Shown here one piece after another: positions 9,731 to 18,900 of a stretch of 58,200 bases of DNA (positions within the stretch are counted from its first letter, which is position 1; every line of letters starts with the position of its first letter). The translations under genes were made by a program, and so were the position numbers. The notes under the pieces are model-generated. The model saw nothing but the letters and a program-made list of their open reading frames with translations. It ran no database searches and was not told the DNA's origin. The stretch spans positions 325 to 58,524 of the forward strand of contig NPFB01000030.1 in NCBI GenBank assembly GCA_014084085.1, in the 5' to 3' direction. Origin of the DNA: Hondaea fermentalgiana. Its lineage: Eukaryota; Sar; Bigyra; Thraustochytrida; Thraustochytriidae.

Positions 9731-10240
9731 GCGCGCACCGTCTTGCCACAGTTCCTATAGCACCTGCACCTTGTCAATCTTTTCCAGCAGCTGTTGCGGC
9801 CCTCGCGTGCCGCACCATAAAAACTCTTCACCATCCCTTAACATCCACAACCCCCCCCCCCCCCCCCCCCCCTCTCAAAATAATGTGCCAGCTTTGCCCA
9901 TCACCCTACTGGCGACACAACTAGACCACCGACAGGCAATCGACCCTTTTCTTCACCAAAACGAAAATCCTTTTGTGTAAAACGTAGACCTTTTACGTGG
10001 CTCTTTTTTGCTTCCCTTTTGCTCTATAATTTCATCCTCGTTGACGACACACGTTCATTCCTCCCGAGAGAAGATGCAAGCAAAATGCTAGCACACATCT
10101 TCATTCTGTGCGTTGCCCCTTGTCTGCCTCAAGCGAGGATCGACACTCCACCGGCTGGCGGTGGGTGGGTCAGAAAACCAAGAAAAACAAATGTTCAAGC
10201 CAAACCTTGCGTCATAGCCTCTAGATCAACCAAACTCTGT
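9731..10240. other. Convergent spacer (3' ends of SMT and TBCC-domain genes)
   Basis: 510 bp of relatively AT-rich DNA between two stop codons, presumably holding both 3' UTRs. It includes the C22 homopolymer listed separately. No gene is seen. Confidence 0.8.
9851..9872 (+). repeat. Poly(C) run of 22 bases
   Basis: An uninterrupted run of C, about 120 bp downstream of the sterol methyltransferase stop. On the other strand it is G22, able in principle to form a quadruplex. The exact length in an assembly is unreliable for such runs. Confidence 0.9.
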
Positions 10241-13200
10241 TCACATCGTCAGACCAGGCCCCGTACGTGCCGTGGGTACAGTCATGGCGACATCTTCCTG
10301 CACCTCGTCATCGCCAGGCCCACCTGATGACGAAACCCAAGGTGGACGCTCCTCCACACGAGTCCGTGGACGAGGCTTCAGTGCGGCTTTCGGCGCCACG
10401 CCAGACAAGCCTGGCCCCGCTCTCGCAGACGTCGTCGTTGCCGTCTTCGTCGCGAGCTTCTTCTTTCTCTTCACCTTGCTTCCTGTCGCCGTGTTGGCCA
10501 CCTTTCTTCGAGAAGGAGACGATAAAGAAGATGCTACACAAGCACCACCGAGACTGGCCGCTGGGGCGTATGCAGGATACTTGCCTTGGCTTGCAGCGGT
10601 CTTCCATTGTCGATATGCACGGCGGCTCTTGGCTCTGCGCTCCTTCTGAAGAGCCTCCTCTTCCGCAATCTTCGCCTTGGCCTCTTTTGCGGCGCGCCGT
10701 TTTGCCTTGGCCTTGTTGCGCGCCCATTGACGAAAGTTTGCATCAGCACGCGCACGTCGCTCGTCACGTGCCGCCTCCAGTTGATTCTTGGCCTCGCTGC
10801 GGGGCTGGAACCCCGATGCACGCAAAATCTCCTCCTCGTACTTGCGTTTCAGCGCCTGCCGCACTTGTGACTTATCCTTGGCCCCTTCCATGTCTTCCTT
10901 GCCGCGTTTCGAGAGCAAATACTCTTCTGTGCGATCCTGGGCCGCAGCAGAGGGAGACAGAAGTAAAAGCGCCTCGTCCCGCGTCCGTGGATCTGCCGTC
11001 AGCGAATTCAACAGAGGTCCAAATGCCTCGCGAAACTCGTCATACGAAACAAGCACATCCCCCGCGCTTGCTGTCGCCGTTGCCCGCGAAAGCGCTTCCA
11101 CACCCCGCGCCCCTGCCTCAGCCACAAGCGCCTCCGTTTTACGCTTAACAAAGGCCGCGATGGTCTTGTCCGCATCGAGACCGGCATACCGCGAGCTGCG
11201 ACACACGCTGTAGCCCCTCGTAGCATCACGCTGATGGTCAAAGGTACGGCCCACGAGACCTCGCACCTTGTCGAAAAGTGCAGAAGCGACAATAACGTAG
11301 TCACCGTCAGCCTGAACGAATTGCTGCTCCTGTTTCTTGGCGCGCTCCCATCGGTGCAGGGCGCGCCGCTTCTTCGCGCGGGATTCTTCGCGCTGAGCAA
11401 TCCATCCATCGAAACTTCCACTTGCAGTTCCTTGAAAGCAGGCGCGGCAGTACTCTAGAAAGAGCGCCACGCGCGGGCCTACATCGGACTCCAAAGCTTG
11501 CATCTCCCGCGCGGTCGCCTCCTCAAGCACGGCGGCCTGTGCTTCGGCCATTTTCACTCGCAGCGCGCGCTTTCGAACAGCTGCTTGGCCCTCGGGACTT
11601 TGCACCCAGTCCTGCGCGCGTCCACGGGCCTCGCCAGGAATAGCTTCGTGCGGGACAATTTGTCGCTGGCTCAATAGACGTTCCAAGAGCTCCGGAGCAC
11701 GCTCCAGCGTCTGCATGGCTTCTGAATCACCCGCGAGGGCTCTCTCCAAGAGCTCCATATTGCCCTGATCCGCCTGACGCGCCCCAGCGCGCTTCGAGTG
11801 CAGCCATGCCTCTCGTCCGATCGCGCGCGACAATCGCAAGGTGCCCAGCCATCGCAGCAGTGCTGCAATCGTTACTTGCTGTCCTGCATTAGATGCTTCC
11901 TCTTGCTCAGCCTCCTGCGCAGCGCGTGCGTGCGCCTCGACATCTGACTCGACGCTCGTGCGAATCATCTCGCCAAACACCCGCAGCTGCGCAGGACGAA
12001 AGTCGACTTGGAGACTTGCGCGGAAGGCATTGCGCAAGTTGCGTTCGGAAATGCACTCGCGCTGCGCGCTCCAAACCGAGATGCCCTGCTGCGTGGGCAG
12101 GCGACCTCCAACGCTCCATTTCCACGCCTGGATCGCGTCGCGAATGCGCTCGAATACTGTTTGCGATCCATGCTGGACCCGCTCACCTTCCGCGCGGAAG
12201 CGCTCGCGCAAAAAGGACTCTACCGATCCGCCAACCTCTGCGAAAAGTGGATGTGAAAGAAATGATGCTTCTGCGGCGTCCCCACCGCGTCGCGGGCTCC
12301 GTGCCTTTGACTTTAGCACCAACGGCATGTACCGCACAAAGGCTGCGTCTCGGTGGTCAACGAGAAGAGCACACAGTTCGTGCAAATTGTGCGGGTCCAG
12401 GAGACGCTCGACATCACTCACAAAGGCTTCTGAAGAGCCAGCACAGAGCCCAAGTAGCAAGGCTGAAAACGCCGTCTCGAACACTGAATGGTGCAGGCTC
12501 GTCCGCTTTTCCACGTCGTAGTTGGCAAACCATTTCTGCAGATCGACGCCACGATGGTGAGCCTCGATGCACAAGTTCGAGGCACATCGGAGAACGTCCC
12601 AGTCCTCCAGTTCCTCTTCATGCTCCACGTACACTTGGCCGTGCTCCCCTCCTCCTTCTTCTTCATCCCGCTCTTCCTCAAAGCGATCGTCTCCGTACGT
12701 TTCATTTGTGTCAAATTCGACAACCTGCACACGTGAAGGACCACGCATCGCCTCTGAAACCGGAAAGGAGGACTTGCTCTTTCTTTCGCCCTTCTTTTTC
12801 TTCTTTGCCTTTTTTTGTTTCTTCTCGACGATCTCTTCATCACCTAATGCTCGTTCCTCAGACTCCTCTTCCTGAGAGCTCACAAAGGATCGGGGCAGCG
12901 GAGGTGGCCTTCGCGTAGGAACGGCGCTCGTCCCTTGTTCGCCAAGCTTTGCCCCTGCCTCCAGATCGTTTGCATCCCCCTCAAATGCCAGGTCGAGGTC
13001 AAACTCAGCGTCAGCACCACCAGGTTTCGCAGCCAAAAGGTTTCCAAAATGTCGCAGGCTGTCCTCCATTGTCCCATTGTCAACGTCAAAGGCATCGTCG
13101 TCGTAGTCCTCTTCCTCCTCCTCTTCCTCTTCGTCATCGCCATCGAAAAAGTCGAGCGCATAAGGTTCAAGGTCAAATGGTGTCACGTCGAGACGCTCCA

Positions 13201-13987
13201 TGCCAAGTTTTGCAAGATCCGTCAAGAGGTCGTCCTCGCCTTGAAGCTGGTAAAGCTCCAGAAAACTCGCGAACGGAAGGTGACCACGGTGATCGAGTCC
13301 GAGGCCAACCTTTGCAAAATTGTCCCGCATCGACGCCGCATCCTGGAGGACCTCGTCGGATCCAATTGCATTCTGAAACGAGTTCACCTCCGAGAACGAC
13401 AAGCCGCCGTCGCGGTCCGTGTCAAAACGCCAAAATACTAGCCTTAACTTGTACACGCCCAACGGCGACAAGCCTCCCGTGCGAACGTCGATGAGAGGCT
13501 GCCCGGCCTCAATTGTATTCCAGTTCCTTTGGCCTCCTTTGGCCTCATCGGCTGAAAAATCGAAAACAGACGACCAGCTTCCTTCCCCGTCGATGTGGAT
13601 TCCCCCGCGCTTGTACAAGGACGCAAGCACCGGGTGCGAGGCATTGTGGGCGCCAAAGTACATGGCCGAGCTTTTCTCAATGACCGGATCTCCCTGGATG
13701 TCAAGAAAGAGCGTGCAGTCGTGCGAGTCCAGCACGCGGCACTGCTTGGTCGCCATCGTGAACACGCTTCCACGGCATCCTCGTAGCATGCAGCTCCCCG
13801 CGCACGCCGCGACGAAGACCCGGCAGTTCACCAGGCGCTCCGCGGTCACCTGGCCCGCATAGTCGAGCACCACGATCTCGCAGTTCGACAGCTCGCAGAG
13901 CGTCAGCGCCCCGCCGCTGACCTCCCCGACGCCCAGCACCACGCTCTTGCCCGCGAGCCCGCTCACGCGCGCGCCCTCGCTCCCCAT
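10241..13987 (-). CDS. TBCC/C-CAP domain, EF-hand and coiled-coil protein
   Basis: A 1248-residue, single-exon product. Residues about 20-125 look like a tubulin-binding cofactor C / RP2-type beta-helix: short repeating strands with the cues LSNCEIVVLD, NCRVFVAACAGSC and RGCRGSVFTMATKQCR. Residues 189-200 are a complete EF-hand calcium loop, DTDRDGGLSFSE, with a degenerate partner near 231-242. Next come an acidic tract near 279-300, a Lys-rich tract (KKQKKAKKKKKG), a mixed helical middle, and a long Arg/Lys/Ala/Glu coiled coil at about 1080-1190. A role at tubulin, cilia or centrioles is inferred from the TBCC fold alone. The domain combination is unusual and I cannot name an orthologue. The gene is head-to-head with the coiled-coil gene at 14388, 400 bp between start codons. 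Confidence 0.8.
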   Translation of the reverse strand: MGSEGARVSGLAGKSVVLGVGEVSGGALTLCELSNCEIVVLDYAGQVTAERLVNCRVFVAACAGSCMLRGCRGSVFTMATKQCRVLDSHDCTLFLDIQGDPVIEKSSAMYFGAHNASHPVLASLYKRGGIHIDGEGSWSSVFDFSADEAKGGQRNWNTIEAGQPLIDVRTGGLSPLGVYKLRLVFWRFDTDRDGGLSFSEVNSFQNAIGSDEVLQDAASMRDNFAKVGLGLDHRGHLPFASFLELYQLQGEDDLLTDLAKLGMERLDVTPFDLEPYALDFFDGDDEEEEEEEEDYDDDAFDVDNGTMEDSLRHFGNLLAAKPGGADAEFDLDLAFEGDANDLEAGAKLGEQGTSAVPTRRPPPLPRSFVSSQEEESEERALGDEEIVEKKQKKAKKKKKGERKSKSSFPVSEAMRGPSRVQVVEFDTNETYGDDRFEEERDEEEGGGEHGQVYVEHEEELEDWDVLRCASNLCIEAHHRGVDLQKWFANYDVEKRTSLHHSVFETAFSALLLGLCAGSSEAFVSDVERLLDPHNLHELCALLVDHRDAAFVRYMPLVLKSKARSPRRGGDAAEASFLSHPLFAEVGGSVESFLRERFRAEGERVQHGSQTVFERIRDAIQAWKWSVGGRLPTQQGISVWSAQRECISERNLRNAFRASLQVDFRPAQLRVFGEMIRTSVESDVEAHARAAQEAEQEEASNAGQQVTIAALLRWLGTLRLSRAIGREAWLHSKRAGARQADQGNMELLERALAGDSEAMQTLERAPELLERLLSQRQIVPHEAIPGEARGRAQDWVQSPEGQAAVRKRALRVKMAEAQAAVLEEATAREMQALESDVGPRVALFLEYCRACFQGTASGSFDGWIAQREESRAKKRRALHRWERAKKQEQQFVQADGDYVIVASALFDKVRGLVGRTFDHQRDATRGYSVCRSSRYAGLDADKTIAAFVKRKTEALVAEAGARGVEALSRATATASAGDVLVSYDEFREAFGPLLNSLTADPRTRDEALLLLSPSAAAQDRTEEYLLSKRGKEDMEGAKDKSQVRQALKRKYEEEILRASGFQPRSEAKNQLEAARDERRARADANFRQWARNKAKAKRRAAKEAKAKIAEEEALQKERRAKSRRAYRQWKTAASQGKYPAYAPAASLGGACVASSLSSPSRRKVANTATGSKVKRKKKLATKTATTTSARAGPGLSGVAPKAALKPRPRTRVEERPPWVSSSGGPGDDEVQEDVAMTVPTARTGPGLTM

Positions 13988-14387
13988 CGCGCCCGCCCTC
14001 GCGTTGCCGCTCTGCTCGATCGACGTTAGTTGGTCGTGCCTCGCCTGTGCTGGCTTGTCGCACTATCTATCCCGCACGCGCCATTCTTCACTTGCGGCCG
14101 CCTCCGCTCCACTTGCGCCGGCGGCGCTGCAAGTCGAGAATCGCGCCGCAAGTGAAGAATGGCGCCGGGAAAAAAACCGCCGCGCGTAATAGACACACAG
14201 AGAGAGGCCCGTCGCGCGAGCGCTCCCAGCCGAGCCCAGCCCAGCAAAGCCGAGCCCAGCCCAGCCCAGCCCAGCCCGGCGCGGGCGCGCGATGGCCACG
14301 GCCGCCCGCGCAGGATCTCCGCGCCGCCGACGCTGAGGCGAGGACCAGCCGCAGCCGGCCAGCCTGCCTCGCAGGAGGCGAGCGACC
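13988..14387. promoter_or_regulatory. Divergent promoter region with 21-bp inverted repeat
   Basis: 400 bp lie between the start codons of the TBCC-domain gene and the coiled-coil gene, so both promoters must lie here. It holds a perfect 21-bp inverted repeat (14078-14098 and 14145-14165), an extra CACTTGCGCC element at 14110-14119 between the arms, and an AGCCC-rich direct repeat at 14223-14283. Confidence 0.6.
14078..14165. repeat. Perfect inverted repeat, 21-bp arms, 46-bp loop
   Basis: The left arm 14078-14098 and right arm 14145-14165 are exact reverse complements, sharing GCCGCAAGTGAAGAATGGCG as the core of the right arm. The symmetry is centred in a divergent promoter. Confidence 0.9.
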
Positions 14388-15182
14388 ATGGCCACCAACG
14401 AGGGCGAGCGCGAGCGCGCGACGAGCCACCTCTTGGCGCGGACGCCGGCCGGAGCGCAGGCGGACCGCGCGCTGCTGCTTGACGATGAGGAGCTCCAGGC
14501 GCTCGTGCGCGAGTACGAGGAAAAGGTCTCTGCGCTGCAAAAGCTCAATGCCGAGGCGGAGGAAACCCTCGTGTCGAAAGAGCGCGATCTCTCCGCCTTG
14601 CAGGAAACGTGGAAGCAGCTGGACCCCGACCAAGCCGCCCGCATTCATCTCAAAGACTTTGTGGACCTCGTCGCTGAGCTGGAAAACGTCCGTGATGACG
14701 AGACTCGTCTTGCCGAAAAGGAAAATGCGTTCTCGCAAACGCACGAGACCCAGCGCAAGCTTGCCGAGACAGACGAGAGTCTCCACAAACTGCGCGAGGT
14801 TGTCAATGCCAATGATGCTAAAATAGCTCATCTCCGTGAGGTGCATCGTCGCACAAAGGAAGATAAGGCACTTGCAAAAGCTGAGGCCCGCGAGCGGCGT
14901 GAGCGCGCTCGGCAAGAGAGACTCGACGACGAAAAACGTCGCTTACGCTCCAATATTGCCGCATTGCAGCTCGAACTGTCTCGCTCGCGCGACAATGAAA
15001 AAGGAGAAATGGAGAAAGAAATGTCAAGTCGGCATCGACGAGGTCGTCATCGCCCTAGAAGACCCTTGCACGGTCTCGATGATGACGAAAACGACGACGA
15101 TGGTGAGAAATCCGAGGACCCTCAAGCCAAAGCCTACGACGCTCTTCTTGCGCCTTTCGCTGGCATCAATCTATTGGACTAA
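14388..15182 (+). CDS. Coiled-coil protein of unknown function
   Basis: 264 residues with an ATG in good context (ACCATGG). Residues about 30-205 are almost entirely helical and heptad-like, rich in Glu, Lys, Leu and Arg (EELQALVREYEEKVSALQKL, then TKEDKALAKAEARERRERAR). The tail is first basic (SSRHRRGRHRPRRPLHG) then acidic (DDDENDDDGEKSED) and ends in AGINLLD. No enzyme motif or membrane segment is visible. It shares a divergent promoter with a TBCC/EF-hand protein, which is compatible with a common cytoskeletal or ciliary role, but that is inference. I do not recognise the family. Confidence 0.75.
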   Translation: MATNEGERERATSHLLARTPAGAQADRALLLDDEELQALVREYEEKVSALQKLNAEAEETLVSKERDLSALQETWKQLDPDQAARIHLKDFVDLVAELENVRDDETRLAEKENAFSQTHETQRKLAETDESLHKLREVVNANDAKIAHLREVHRRTKEDKALAKAEARERRERARQERLDDEKRRLRSNIAALQLELSRSRDNEKGEMEKEMSSRHRRGRHRPRRPLHGLDDDENDDDGEKSEDPQAKAYDALLAPFAGINLLD

Positions 15183-15936
15183 GTCTTGCGTAGTCTGCTG
15201 CCGAAGAAGAACTTACCATATGTAAGCCTTCTGCTACTGCGAACAGGCTCTTTCCCATTCTTTCGTCTTCTTCCCCCAAGGTGTCTTTTGATTTTTTTTC
15301 TGTAACCTTTTAGGAAATCTCCGACTTTCGTGATGCGGTCGACGGTGCGATGAGACTCTCTTGGACAAACAAGTCTCCTCGTTCTTTCTTGAGCTTAGGC
15401 TAGTACGAATTGCCAAAAGAAATGCTGATTGTGTGGGTGCGGGTGTTGGTGGTGGGCGCGACCAGCTATCCCGACCCAAAAGTTCTCCGCCAATGACCCC
15501 AGATCTTTACTATTCCTAGCAAAGGAAAAGGCCGCCGCCTACAACGGAAGGTGGATCCTCCAAGTCCAAAATATTTGCATCATAACGAGTCGCATTGCAT
15601 TTCCAACCTGTGCTTGTGTGTCTGTCTGTCTCTGCGTCTCCACCGACAGTCAGGCTCTCTGCTTTTGTTTTTACCCCCCCAAAGAAATCGAGGCGCAAGG
15701 AGGAAAAAGGAAAAAGAATCCAAAATCAGTTCAACGCCACTTCGCGCGCTGCGCGTGCGTGCGAAAGCTCGCAGAGAAAGACTCAGCGCTGGCGAGGAGG
15801 GGCGCGGGCCGGCCTGCGGCTCTCTCGTCGCGGCCGCCACCGCCACTTCCCTTCGCTCCGCCTGGAACGAGCGCAAGGTTCCTGGCGACCAAGCCGACTC
15901 GATCTGCCCAGACAAAAACCAAGCCCTCGGAAAAGG
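15183..15936. other. Spacer upstream of the BEACH gene
   Basis: 754 bp between the coiled-coil gene stop and the BEACH start. The BEACH frame stays open upstream to about 15595 but has no ATG there, and the composition (basic, Ser-rich) is not like the protein. I treat it as 3' UTR plus promoter and 5' UTR. Confidence 0.7.
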
Positions 15937-18900
15937 ATGGCATCCTCCACTGCACAAGAACAGGACGCGCAAGAAAGCGAGTGCGAGCTGGCGAACGTCC
16001 TCGAGCAGGTGCGAGACGGCCGTATTCCCAGCGAAGATGCAGCGCTGCGCATCTCGAGCGCCAAGGCCTCGCCCCAAGGCATCGGTGCTCTAATGGAATT
16101 TGTTGTACAGGAACCGAATGAGAAAGCCCGCTGTGCAGCGCTCGATGGCCTCGCCCAGATGCTCGCTGCGAGCAGTCGTGGCCAATTCAGTGCTGGCGAG
16201 ACAAGCTTTGTTTTCCCCGACGCCTACCTGTGCTGCTCCATGGACTCGCAAGACGCGCTCTCAGTGCCCCCGCTCAAGCTTAGCGCTCTTCGAGGTTACA
16301 CCTTTTCCGGCTGGTTTTGGTTCGAAGAAGCCACCTCAAAAGAGCACATGAATCACCAGCGCGTTCTCTACCGATTTCTCACCACACACGGTTACGGCTC
16401 GTGGTGCATGGTGGATCTCGAGGCATCCACCATTGAGGTGCGGACACGGTCGCACGGTGAACTCGGATGGCAGCGCGCTTCCTTCACTGTCAAGCCGGGC
16501 GTCCTGCAGCCTCGCCAATGGATCCACATCTCGGTCGCGCACTCGCAACCGTACCTTGTGGGGCCCATCCTCAGTGTCTACATTGACGGAGTTCTTCGGC
16601 ATGAAGGTCAGCTCGCCTATCCCAAGCTCGAAGAGCACGCAACCGAGAATTTCATCGGCCAAGGTCTTGGTGGACGCTTCGCGCGTCCGACTCTTTTCGA
16701 GGGAGCTGCCTCGTCTCAGCAGGCTCTCGAACTCTTCGTCGGAGCGTCCCGGATGCGCGTCGCCGTCCCCCTGCCTCGCGCTTCGGAGCGAACGCTGGAC
16801 AGGTCGCCACGATCCCCAAGTGGGCCAGAAAACATGGAAGTCAACAACAATGAAATCTACATTCGCAGACAATTCTCCCTCGCGCGAGCTGGTCATCTCA
16901 CCACTGAAGCCGTTGCGGAGATCCGTGCAAATTTGCTCAATCTCGTTAAGCTAGCACCTCGTGCGCTGCACGACGCCTCGTCCACGTCTTCGGGTGCAAA
17001 TCGCTGGCGCTCACTCGGAGACGAGAATGCTGACGACCCTGTGTCACGACACGAATTCCAACAACGTCTCAAACTTCACAAGCAGCATCAGTACGAAGAT
17101 CTCATTGTCGTTTTCCACTACGATGCACGAACGTGCATTGGAGGCGCGCTCGAAGACGAAGAAATGACCCCAAATCACTGGAAGGCTGTGCGCGTCGGCG
17201 GTGTACTCGAGACGGTGCACGTCAACGGTCGTCGTACCTCGACCCATGACCGAGAGGTTTTCGTGGAGCCGCAAAGCCTCTCCTTTGCAAAGAGTCTCGA
17301 TGGCGTCTCGTATGGCATGCCAAGTCGAAGCATGCAAGTCTATGCTCGCTGCTTGGGCAGTGCTTCCGTCGTCTTCGATCTTGACATTAGCTGCTCGCTC
17401 GAATGCGCAGGGGGTGTCTTTCCTCTGCTTATTGCACTCGTAAACCTTGTCCCTCTGGAAGTCAAGGTCCACGCACAACTTCTCGCCACTGACGGCACAG
17501 CACCAGCTACGTCAAGCGACTCACATGTGCTTGTGCACCTTGTTCGCGTACTCAACGAGGCTCTTTTTGCGCGAGAGTTCTATCGCGAGGACTTTTCGCA
17601 CTTGCACGGCTTTGCACTTCTGGGTTGGGTTCTGCATCATCTCCCTCGCTCGTATATCTCCGAGGAGCTCGCCGAGGCTCTCTGGGACTTTGTACTGCGT
17701 GTTGGCTCCGTCGATATCTCTCTACGCTGCGAGGGGCTCCTTTACGTTCTCTTTGACCATCAAACATGGGGAGGTTCTCCCGAAGCGACGCAGCGATGCT
17801 GGATGCGGCGCATGGTCGAATACGTCCAAAAGTTTCCTGCCGAGGCTAGGATTGCAGTCGGCGTGCAGACTGTGCTCGACATTCTTGCGATCGCGGAGTT
17901 TCCTCGCGCACCTCCTACTGATTGTATACCGGCCCCTCCAGTCGATGCACTCCAAGGCAACAACGACGATGGAAAGGAGGCAGCGCTTGATGAAGCCCCC
18001 GCATCACCCCGTGCGACACCACGCTCGAACATGGGTGCGTTGTCAGGCCTTGAAGGCGATTTCGAAGAAGACAGCGACGACGCGGCCACGGAGCGGGGCG
18101 ACGACGAGGAGGATGAGCAGGGCCTTGGTGCGCAGCGCCCTCGACAGCAGTCGGCGTCGCCTCGGGACGAACTGAACCCAGATCAGGTCGCTCCTCCATG
18201 GATCAGTCCTGCTTGCGTGGAAGATCTCGTCAAGGTTATCCGCCTCTTTTTTTCGGCGCCAGGCTATGCAGAGGTCGAGGCTCCCAAATCTCCCGGCGAT
18301 GTGAGATCGACAGCATCTGGACCTGGTGCTGATGACGAGTGGGATTCCGCAGCAGTGAGCACGAGTCCAGGGCCAGTTTCTGCCGAGGTACAGGCTATTT
18401 TCAACTTTGCATCGCGTATGCCTACAGCGCATGCAACGACTCTGCTACTTGACACCTTTGACTACATGCTTCTACCCCTCCTGGTCACGTCAAGGGTGTG
18501 GACTTCCACAGAGACCGCGATTGCCCGCGCCACGTACGATGCGATCCAGGCGAGCGGCGGGGTCGACTTCCTCTTGGCGCTCGGGTCTCGCTCGTACGAG
18601 ACGACAATCGCGCCAGCTGCTGTGGCGTCGGCGGCAGCGGCAAATCTGGCCAAAGAACAAGCAGGGGACTCGCCTTCCCTTAAGCGCGACCATTCCTTTA
18701 AAATTCTAGGTCGACTGAAAAATCGTCCGCCAGAACTGCAAGCGTCCATTAAGCCTGTAGATTCCTTTGGTTCGGCTTCCAAGACACAACGAGGAAACGA
18801 ACCCCCCCAGGATACCGCGCAAGGCCTCGGGCCACCGCAGGTATCCCAAGCAACGCGCAATGGGCTCTTGTGCTCCTCGAATGGTGTGCCTGATCGGACA

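Noticed and set aside
15595..15936. Upstream extension of the BEACH frame
   Set aside because: It has no ATG and a basic Ser-rich composition. The first ATG is at 15937.
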